64,000 bases of DNA from Xenorhabdus szentirmaii DSM 16338 (GTDB lineage Bacteria > Pseudomonadota > Gammaproteobacteria > Enterobacterales > Enterobacteriaceae), in assembly GCF_002632585.1 (NCBI RefSeq), contig NZ_NIBV01000002.1:1692561-1756560 (forward strand). The letters run 5' to 3'. Positions 56,083-64,000 of this stretch are shown here, in pieces (position 1 is the first letter of the stretch; each line of letters begins with the position of its first letter). The notes under the pieces are model-generated. The model ran no database searches, was not told the DNA's origin, and worked only from the letters and a program-made list of their open reading frames with translations. Position numbers and translations under genes: made by a program.

Positions 56083-56981
56083 TAACTCACTCCTTATTTC
56101 TTTGCTTAAAAAGGAACAGTAACCTCTGACGAACAACCTATCTGATTTGATATACAAATATTGTACTATATGTAAAGTACTTTTAAACATTAAATATAAA
56201 GCTTATTCAATTTAACTATACTAGACCATAAAATCAATCAGCGTGTGTTTGTTCTTCCCGAAAAGAATTGGATATTTCTTCAGATTATTTAATGCTCGTG
56301 GATCATTAAATAATCATTGGACATCTGAAACCATGTTAAATAATCATTATGCAGATAACCCACAACATCTTTTTATCGCCAGCGGATTTTTATCCTATAT
56401 TTTCAAAAACCAACCGTGTTTTAAGTTGAGCCATTTTAAAAGATTATTTATGCCAACCTGATTTCTCATATATTTTAACCAACTAAATCGTGAACCCTGA
56501 AAATAGGGAATGAGAATTTTGAGAAAAAACATGAGGTAATAATTTTTGAGCATAACCATTTACTTTATACTATTAAATTTTATTATTGTGTAACGGTTAT
56601 CTTCATGTTAGTTTGTCGGCACTCACCAATATATCTAACTATTTCAACCACACCGATAAATTTAAAAACCAACATCCACCCCCTATCATCAGCAATGATG
56701 ATAAAAAACGAGCACAGAGTGATAAAACTAATCATATCCACGTCAAATAGAATCCATGTTATAAAAACATAACTTTTAAAGAAACGCACTTTGGGTCTTA
56801 CATTTCAGGGAAAATGTTCCAATAATAATTTACTCAATACTATAAATAAATTAATTAATATATTCAAAAAATGCCAAATACCAAAATGACCATCATGTGG
56901 CTATTGATGTGAATTGAATAAACAACTGTTGCGAAGTATCAATGGCCACGATTAATTTACCTATTAATTGGAGAAGTGATT
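56083..56981. other. AT-rich intergenic region with a possible small membrane-protein gene
   Basis: About 900 bp. A minus-strand frame at 56583-56789 (68 residues from GTG: FKSYVFITWILFDVDMISF, then TLCSFFIIIADDRGWM) would be a two-helix membrane protein, but no good ribosome site is seen; I leave it as possible. A 13-bp direct repeat TTAAATAATCATT lies at 56306 and 56336, exactly 30 bp apart. The promoter of the 57-kb operon should be near 56900. Confidence 0.35.
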
Positions 56982-57659
56982 GTGATTTCTACCGATTCTA
57001 TTTTAAAAAGACTTGAATCCACGGTTGATGCTTGTATGGAAGTTGAATTTCGCAAGGATGAGATCATGTCCAAATTCCATCAGGAAGATTGGTTTAACGA
57101 AAGCTATTACAAACGTCATATTCTGGAGTGCGTTATTCGCATTCACATGAATAATGAACTCGATGCCAGAGCCGTACAAGTCGCTGCCGTCAATAATATT
57201 CCAGCGGCCAAAAAACTTTCCTATTACCTCTATGATGAATTCGGGCATGACGAAATGTTTGGGCAAGATCTCATGACATATGGTTATAAACCTGACGATA
57301 TAAAACCAGAATGTGCTTTTCCGGAAACCTGGAAGTTAATGGGATACCTTAATTTTTGCGTGAATAAATTCGGCCCACTTGCCTCCATTACCTGGGATTG
57401 GTTTTTAGAGTATTACGGTGACAAATACAACCCATTCATCACACAAAAAGCGAGCGCGAATATCGGAGTACAGGCTGTCAGTGGTGCTTCATCCCACGTC
57501 GCTTTTGATGAAGCAGAAGATCACAGCGGCATGATGAATGACATGCTCTCTTCCGTTATCAAAAATGAAAGCGATCTGGATAAAGCGGTGGCCCATATCA
57601 ACGTTTTTGTCCCCCTGGTTGGCGAGTACTTTCAGGCATTGCGCGCTGAAACCTTATAA
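56982..57659 (+). CDS. Haem-oxygenase-like diiron oxidase (HDO)
   Basis: 225 residues from GTG 56982 (TTGGAGA upstream). All-helical with candidate metal ligands in CVIRIHMNNELDARA, YYLYDEFGHDEMFG (Glu86, His89) and SSHVAFDEAEDHSGMM (His172, Asp176, Asp180, His181). This fits the HDO superfamily (UndA, BesC, SznF central domain), which uses two irons and oxygen for N-oxygenation, C-C cleavage or desaturation of amino-acid-like substrates. First gene of a four-gene operon; the next gene encodes a matching electron donor. Confidence 0.75.
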   Translation: MISTDSILKRLESTVDACMEVEFRKDEIMSKFHQEDWFNESYYKRHILECVIRIHMNNELDARAVQVAAVNNIPAAKKLSYYLYDEFGHDEMFGQDLMTYGYKPDDIKPECAFPETWKLMGYLNFCVNKFGPLASITWDWFLEYYGDKYNPFITQKASANIGVQAVSGASSHVAFDEAEDHSGMMNDMLSSVIKNESDLDKAVAHINVFVPLVGEYFQALRAETL

Positions 57660-57676
57660 GCCATAAGCCACTGTGG

Positions 57677-58573
57677 ATGAATGTTATGACAAAGGTGAGT
57701 ATCCGCATTGGAGAGCGAATTTTCACCGCTGATTGTGGGCAGCCGCTTATTGATGCTATCCCTGATGGAGAGATCGTAAAAGGCTGCCTAAAAGGAATTT
57801 GCCGGGTATGTCGCTGCAAACTGATGTCAGGATCTGTGTCAGAAAATGGAAAACAAGTTGCGCTTAATTCAACATTTCTGCCCTGCATAAGCCAGGCGGA
57901 AACCGATGCTGAAATCAAACCTGCCATCAGTGACTTTCAGAAAGCCAAAATCAAAAGCAAGACACTTTTATCCGATCAGGTCCTTGAAATCACACTCGGT
58001 GTTAAGAGAGTTTTCTACAATGCTAAATCAGTCATCACCCTGAAACATCCGGAGATGCCGGTATCAAGAAGTTATTCTGTGGTTTCGTTGGGGAAAAAAG
58101 CCTACGACAGTCTGACATTCCATGTCAAATTACGCTCAAACGGATTATTTTCCAGACTGTTTGAGGCGTTATCTGTCGGCGATGAATTGGACTACACGCT
58201 CTTGAGTCCGGTTTTAACTGAATATACCGCGCTTATTCCGAATCTAAATGTAGTCAGTGGCGGGAGTGGTATGGGAGCTGCGCTCACCCGCGCGCTTGAT
58301 CTTGTCGAAAAATACTCAATCCGGCAGGTTGATATTTATGCCATCAACCGTGCTGGTATCAGCGATTACCACCTTAATTGCATCAATATTTTTCGAAACC
58401 TGACCGGCAGCGACATAAATATAACAAATATTCCCTTCTTAACGTGGACACATGAAAAATTTGATATTGCTTCACATTTGGCACCTAACGTGCTGACGGT
58501 GGGAGTCGGCTCTGATCTCATCATCAGCAAACTACGCAATCTACCTTTATGTGAGTTGGAAAGTTTTGGATAA
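57677..58573 (+). CDS. 2Fe-2S ferredoxin/flavin reductase, electron donor
   Basis: 298 residues. N-terminal plant-type ferredoxin domain with GCLKGICRVCRC (Cys37, Cys42, Cys45) and FLPCIS (Cys70), then an FAD-binding domain (PVSRSYSVVSLG) and a NAD(P)-binding domain (NLNVVSGGSGMGAALTRAL). The order Fd-FAD-NAD is that of oxygenase reductases such as BenC. It lies 17 bp after the HDO gene, so it should supply that oxidase with electrons. Confidence 0.82.
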   Translation: MNVMTKVSIRIGERIFTADCGQPLIDAIPDGEIVKGCLKGICRVCRCKLMSGSVSENGKQVALNSTFLPCISQAETDAEIKPAISDFQKAKIKSKTLLSDQVLEITLGVKRVFYNAKSVITLKHPEMPVSRSYSVVSLGKKAYDSLTFHVKLRSNGLFSRLFEALSVGDELDYTLLSPVLTEYTALIPNLNVVSGGSGMGAALTRALDLVEKYSIRQVDIYAINRAGISDYHLNCINIFRNLTGSDINITNIPFLTWTHEKFDIASHLAPNVLTVGVGSDLIISKLRNLPLCELESFG

Positions 58574-58587
58574 TCGGAGAGTGAGCA

Positions 58588-59814
58588 ATGTCTATTGTTG
58601 TTATCGATCCTGTCTCTTCTGGTATCACTTATCTCGCTGCTGCTCAGCACCTTGGCATTGATTTATATGTATTCTCTGCCGATGAAGGTGAGCGTCAGCT
58701 CAGCCATGATTTACGCACCAAGGCTAAGCAGGTCATCAAAATCGATACCACTGATTTTGAAAGCCAGTTCGTTAAGCTCTCCGAGCTTGGTCAAATAGAC
58801 GCCATTTTACCGGGTGTCGAATATGCCGTTCCTATGGCATCCCGATTGGGCGCTGCATCCGGAAAAATCCACCTGAACAGCAACGCGGTACAGTGGGTTC
58901 GCAATAAATTCAATTTCCGGGAACGATTAACTGAAACTGGTCTTAGCCATATCAGTTACTTGCAGCTCCATGTCGGGCAAGAAATTGACGTCCCCGACAA
59001 TTTTCCTTTTCCTGCCATCGTCAAACCCGTTGATATGGCGGGAAGTATCAATGTTCGCAAAGTGAATAACCGTGAGGAACTGACAGAGGCGGTTGAAGCC
59101 ATTTGGTGTTTAATGCCGAATGATGTGGGTTTCACCACAAGTGGCAGTATCATTGTCGAAGAGTATATTTCAGGGAAGGAGTACAGTGTTGAAGGTATTG
59201 TGCACAGGGACAATAACATCACCATTGCTTCTATCACTGAAAAAATATTGGGTTCTGAACCCTATTTCATTGAAATCGGCCATATTGTCGGCCGGCATTA
59301 CGATGATGCATTCCGGACTGTCGTGACTGATTATGCACAAGCGGTGATTCATTCGATTGGTTTAAATATTGGCGCATTTCATCTGGAGCTCCGTGTTACG
59401 CCAGAAGGTAACCCCGTTGCGATAGAGCTGGCAGCCCGGTTACCGGGAGACAATATCGTCGAGCTCATCAAGCAAGCCAACGGCATTGATCTCGCTGCGG
59501 CTACCCTGTGTGAATATTTGCATCTCAACTATCAAATTTTCAACCACCAAACACCACCGCACAGCGCTTCTGTCTCCGCAATCGCGTTTATTCCCCGCGG
59601 CCAGCATAAGTTCTTCGGCAGTCTTCATGGCCTTGATGAATTCATCAACCGGCCAGAATATTTTTCTCATCATCTCTATGTGAAACCCGGGGATACTTTA
59701 GGTTGCGCCGAAGATTGGACCTCCCGAATCGGTTACGTGATGTTTGTGAGCCGGGACGAAATTTTGATGCGTAGCTTGGTCAAGCTGGTACATGAAAAGG
59801 TAAAAATAGTATGA
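58588..59814 (+). CDS. ATP-grasp ligase A of the HDO operon
   Basis: 408 residues. PFPAIVKPVDMAGSINV, IIVEEYISGKEYSVEGI and VAIELAARLPGDNIVELI mark an ATP-grasp amino-acid ligase related to BacD and carnosine synthase types. GGAGAGTG lies before its ATG. It ends four bases inside the next ATP-grasp gene (ATGA), so the two are made together. Confidence 0.83.
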   Translation: MSIVVIDPVSSGITYLAAAQHLGIDLYVFSADEGERQLSHDLRTKAKQVIKIDTTDFESQFVKLSELGQIDAILPGVEYAVPMASRLGAASGKIHLNSNAVQWVRNKFNFRERLTETGLSHISYLQLHVGQEIDVPDNFPFPAIVKPVDMAGSINVRKVNNREELTEAVEAIWCLMPNDVGFTTSGSIIVEEYISGKEYSVEGIVHRDNNITIASITEKILGSEPYFIEIGHIVGRHYDDAFRTVVTDYAQAVIHSIGLNIGAFHLELRVTPEGNPVAIELAARLPGDNIVELIKQANGIDLAAATLCEYLHLNYQIFNHQTPPHSASVSAIAFIPRGQHKFFGSLHGLDEFINRPEYFSHHLYVKPGDTLGCAEDWTSRIGYVMFVSRDEILMRSLVKLVHEKVKIV

Positions 59815-61010
59815 CACACATACTCATCATTAACCGTTACGACGATGAATTATCCGATTACAAAAAATACATCAACCACCGTGAAGCCCATGTATCCTAT
59901 ATTTCATTGCAGGGGAAAACCCGATTAATCGATCCTGCGGTGAGCGCCGAAGTGTGCGAGGTAGAGCAGCTTGATCCCAATGTGGTATATCAAGAAGCAA
60001 CCCGCATTCATTGCAATCGCCCTATCGATTTCGTTATCGCTTTTTCCGAATATGATCTCGATACGGCCGCCAAAATACGCACTGAGTTGAACATCAGGGG
60101 AGCAAAGATAAGTGATAATCTGCTATGCCGTAACAAAACATCGATGAAGGAAGCACTGCTCGGCTCTTCGGTACGTTATCCACAATATCGCCAGGTTGCC
60201 TCACGTCAGGAAATTGAAGCATTTTGTCTTGAAAAAGCACGTCCTGTCATTTTAAAACCTCAAGTCGGTGCAGCTTCTGACGGCGTGGTAAAAATAGAAA
60301 AGCTTGCCGATATTCCTGATCTATTGGATTTTTCCGGTTATGAAGTGGAAGAGTTTATTGAAGGCGAAATCTATCATGTTGATGCTATTTTATCCGGCAA
60401 TACGATCCCTGACCCCAATACTCGTCCTTATTCCAGCACCATGCCCTATTTCAAAGTGTCAAAGTATATCAACACTTGTCTGGATTTCCGCAATGCAATG
60501 CCCCTTGGCTCAGTGACGGTTGATGACCCTGAATTTATCAGTAAGGTCAGATTATTCACCGAAGAAGTATGCCATCGGATGCATTTAAAAGATCAGGCTA
60601 TTCATCTGGAATTCATTAAGTCAAACGAAGAGCTTGTTTTTCTGGAAGTCGGCGGACGGGTGGGTGGAGGGGAAATTCCTTTTATCACCCTGAGTCATGA
60701 ATCTGTCGATTTGTTTGAGATGTGGTTTCAGGCTGCCCTGGGGATATCACTGGCACCTGTTAACACCAAGATCACCGGATTTTTGATGATGCCAAATCCG
60801 TTTAAAACCGGCTTTGCTTTCGAACCCAACATGACACTCTGCCACCCTCTGATTACCTACCAGAACATCAAACAAAGCGGGGAATATAGCAGCTTCAGTT
60901 ATGACGATATTCCCGCCAGGGTGCATTTTATGGGAGAAAGCCAAGCTGCGGTAGAAGAAGCAATCATACACTGTATGGAAACATTACAACGCGCTATACA
61001 CGCGGTTTAG
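59811..61010 (+). CDS. ATP-grasp ligase B of the HDO operon
   Basis: 399 residues. ARPVILKPQVGAASDGV, YEVEEFIEGEIYHVDAI and LVFLEVGGRVGGGEIPF are the ATP-grasp motifs. It is paralogous to the upstream ligase but clearly diverged, so two different bonds are likely. A strong terminator follows, closing the operon. Confidence 0.83.
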   Translation: MTHILIINRYDDELSDYKKYINHREAHVSYISLQGKTRLIDPAVSAEVCEVEQLDPNVVYQEATRIHCNRPIDFVIAFSEYDLDTAAKIRTELNIRGAKISDNLLCRNKTSMKEALLGSSVRYPQYRQVASRQEIEAFCLEKARPVILKPQVGAASDGVVKIEKLADIPDLLDFSGYEVEEFIEGEIYHVDAILSGNTIPDPNTRPYSSTMPYFKVSKYINTCLDFRNAMPLGSVTVDDPEFISKVRLFTEEVCHRMHLKDQAIHLEFIKSNEELVFLEVGGRVGGGEIPFITLSHESVDLFEMWFQAALGISLAPVNTKITGFLMMPNPFKTGFAFEPNMTLCHPLITYQNIKQSGEYSSFSYDDIPARVHFMGESQAAVEEAIIHCMETLQRAIHAV

Positions 61011-61066
61011 TATTCACTTTTTAATGCAAAGCTTTTGATGTAATGCCGTAATATCTTGTCGGGATT

Positions 61067-61107
61067 TATACCCATTAAAATTTAATGGGTATAAGTCCGA
61101 TTTTTTT
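61067..61107 (+). terminator. Terminator of the HDO/ATP-grasp operon
   Basis: TATACCCATTAAA, one central A, then the exact complement TTTAATGGGTATA, followed after 7 bp by seven T's. It starts 57 bp after the last stop. Confidence 0.75.
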
Positions 61108-61339
61108 ATCATTCTATTTAAGGGACAGAATACACATCAGAAAACGATATTTTCTTATCCAAAGTCGTGCAGGCTGGGCATTAATCAAATTCAATCTAGC
61201 GGCTCATTCTGAGTGAGAAAGTAACGCCAAACGCGGCAATCATGCCCAATGTACAACTCAGATACATAGCCCTACTCCGGATAAACTGAGTAAATGGCCG
61301 TTTTTCTAAAAAGCGTAAGAGCTTGGTGGAACGGATATT

Positions 61340-61960
61340 ATTAATATGGTTTATTGACAAGAATGGCGTGCGGATATAAAGCATTACGAAATGCAAGCGA
61401 ATTAATATCTATTCCCTCCCCAGATTTTGGTAAAACGTTAGATAGTGCGTGCCCCCCACCTTGACTCTCTGCTAATTTTATATCAAACCCCATTCCTTCT
61501 AAAAATTGATGCATTTTTTTTCGTGTGGCTTTGGGTATTTCTTCAGCATTAGGTCACTTAAGTGCTAACGAATGCTTCCCACTTCTTGCAGGAGATTCTA
61601 CTTCATAAATCCACGATTAAAAACAAATGCAGCTTCTCTTCTTGCCTTATTCAGATTCAGAGCCATTAGAGCAGCGGACCCTAAAGTCAGATTAAAACCG
61701 GATACAGCAGAAGCAAACCAGCCAGAAGCCAGCGACACTTCAGGATAACTTTCTATGGTTGCACTGCTGACAAGACTAGCCACATCTCCCGTAACAACCC
61801 GTCTTCCTGTGAAAGAGTCGTTCGGGTTGCCAATTGCCCCGTCCGGCCGTATAGCTCTGCTCTAATTCCAGCACATTCGCGCCACTCTCAATCCGGCGAT
61901 GGATTTCCCGGCCAAAAAATACCATCATCCACATTGGCATATATAAATATTAGTCTTCAC
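61340..61960 (-). pseudogene. Decayed gene(s) of unknown family
   Basis: On the minus strand coding-like text continues across frames and stops: FFGREIHRRIESGANVLELE (near 61910), then SFTGRRVVTGDVASLVSSAT to LNKARREAAFVFNRGFMK (61830-61598), then VESPARSGKHSLALK, a stop, and IPKATRKKMHQFLEGMGFDI to LYPHAILVNKPY (61605-61350). At least two frameshifts and one stop. I do not recognise the family. A further short frame at 61196-61396 may belong to it. Confidence 0.4.
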
Positions 61961-62560
61961 ACGGTTATCTTGCCAAAATTCATTTTAAAAAAACATTGCA
62001 TTGATTAAATCGTTTAGACTGCATGATGAAAATAAAAATAACAACACATTATTATTTAATGAAGTATGTATTTTCAATGTTATCCAATGATAAAAATCCA
62101 TTAATAAATCGTTTATATGGGCACCGGTTTAATTCTAATCCATGAGTCACTTTTTGTGCCAATTTTTTATGCCAACTTTTTATGCCAATATAGTTGCAAA
62201 CAGACATTCAGTTTCAACAAACCACGATGAGTGTCACACAGCGAGCGCGGAGAGACGGATAGCATTTCACCTCCCATTGCTGGGCAAACCACCATCAGAA
62301 TTGATGAAAGAAACGGGAGAGACTATCGGACACATGTTACAAGGATTATATGGGTGGCATCGATACCCATTCCAGATACCGCAATGTCATTAGCCCAAAA
62401 TTGAATTCAAGCAGCAAAATGATGAAAAACGGCAAGTATCCCGGAATAAAATCAGCGAATATACCCCCGCAGCTTTTTAAATTACAGCTTTTGGGGTTAT
62501 ACGACTTTATTTTTACCCCTACACCTCCGGTATTTTATAGATTTTTAAAGGTCATAGAAA
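61961..62560. other. Gene-free stretch
   Basis: 600 bp. AT-rich first, then a short once-coding-looking piece around 62220-62400 with stops in all frames. No gene I can support. Confidence 0.35.
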
Positions 62561-63158
62561 ATGCAAGTTATTCACCCAACAGATATTCATTTAACTCAAA
62601 GCCGAGAACAAAAAATATTGGGTATAAATCCGTATGATAACTTTGACCTTGTTTGCGAAGAAATAGGAAAGAATCCGTCTCTTACCCAATCCAAACTCAT
62701 TATTGTCTCAGGCGATATTGCAAATGATGGTGATGTCGAATCCTACCGCTATTTTTTGCATAAAATGGAATTATTGAAGATACCTTGTATTGTTATCCTG
62801 GGTAATCATGACCAGAAAAATAACTTCGATTTATCCCTTAAAAAACAACAAACTCAATATTGCCGTATTTATGCACCACCACGTACTACCTGTTGTCACA
62901 CCTCTTGTGGACAGTTGCATGTTGAACAACGCTGAGGCCCTGTTAAAAATGGGCGAAAAACACAAGATTCAGTTTATTGGCAGCGGCCATGCCCATACCC
63001 CACGTGTCTGGCATCATCACAATATAACAACCGCTGTTGCCCCCGCAGTTTCATTCCAATGGTTATTCGGCACTGGGACGGTAAAAATATCAAAGGGCTT
63101 CGGTTTCAATGTGATAGAACTTGCATCACAAATATCCATTGCATCATGTATTTATTAA
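62561..63158 (+). pseudogene. Metallophosphoesterase (CpdA-like), internal deletion and frameshift
   Basis: The first part reads MQVIHPTDIHLTQSREQ, IIVSGDIANDGDVESYRYF and CIVILGNHDQKNNF: calcineurin-like motifs D-x-H, GD-x-x-x-D and GNHD, all present. The frame then shifts and the text resumes, one frame over, at NIAVFMHHHVLPVV, IQFIGSGHAHTPRVW (GH-x-H motif) and ends at 63158. The intact family is about 250 residues; about 70 are missing between GNHD and the HHH segment. It looks like a dead phosphodiesterase. Confidence 0.65.
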
Positions 63159-63278
63159 TTTTTCGCTGAAAATGGCATGTTGATCACAATTCGCATTCTG
63201 TGTGACTCTCCAACCGTGCAATTTAAGGTAAAACTTAGCATTCATTGAACATATACAAATTCACACTCATTTTTATAA

Positions 63279-64000
<722 letters not shown>

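Overview
The window looks like a chromosome segment of an entomopathogenic Morganellaceae bacterium, most likely Xenorhabdus or a close relative such as Photorhabdus. The grounds are housekeeping genes whose nearest relatives that I recall are enterobacterial (ves, cioAB, phoH, endA, adiA-adiC, aphA, yehL-M-P-Q, frmA), a moderately AT-rich base composition, many decayed genes and intergenic repeats, and an unusual load of secondary-metabolism genes. The genus is an inference; no rRNA or other marker gene is present.

Layout. 1-5.6 kb: the end of a TRAP transporter permease, remains of an invasin-like adhesin, a Ves/HutD protein and a MocR-type regulator (YdcR-like). 5.9-9.7 kb: a cyanide-insensitive-type bd oxidase operon (cioA, cioB, DUF2474) followed by an orphan NarX-like sensor kinase. 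9.8-14.4 kb: phoH (frameshifted near its start), a periplasmic endonuclease I, two nearly identical 60-residue proteins, and two UspF-like stress proteins. 14.8-18.6 kb: the arginine-dependent acid-resistance operon adiA-adiC, with five 19-bp tandem repeats in the adiA leader. 19-22 kb: accessory DNA with a papain-like-fold protein, a PUD/daf-2-like protein, large hairpins and a decayed DUF6506 gene. 22.4-33.8 kb: a MolR/YehI (DUF4132) gene split by an IS200/IS605 element, then yehL (MoxR ATPase, short A-tract frameshift), yehM, yehP (vWA) and yehQ (SWIM). 34-36.9 kb: a stand-alone holin/lysozyme pair, a frameshifted methyltransferase and aphA.

37-55 kb holds the most striking locus: two convergent operons that read as a nucleoside-antibiotic biosynthetic cluster. 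The plus-strand operon encodes a LysR-flanked amidinotransferase, a TruD-type pseudouridine synthase, a radical SAM enzyme, two 2OG-Fe(II) oxygenases, a MurA-like enolpyruvyl transferase, an aminotransferase, a tyrosine-phosphatase-like enzyme, a P-loop kinase and an MFS exporter. The minus-strand operon encodes a LigA-like small protein, an aldo/keto reductase, a third 2OG oxygenase, a caspase/gingipain-like protein with a zinc ribbon, and two ATP-grasp ligases. The MurA-like/radical SAM/aminotransferase/phosphatase/2OG/ATP-grasp set matches the octosyl-acid logic of nikkomycin and polyoxin. A TruD homologue plus amidinotransferase is the signature of pseudouridimycin-type C-nucleosides. The inferred product is a bicyclic (octosyl-acid type) C-nucleoside carrying a guanidino or amino-acyl side chain.

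57-61 kb: a second compact operon (haem-oxygenase-like diiron oxidase, 2Fe-2S/flavin reductase, two ATP-grasp ligases, strong terminator) that could make an oxidised dipeptide or decorate the first product. 61-63.2 kb: decayed genes, including a metallophosphoesterase pseudogene. The window ends inside frmA.
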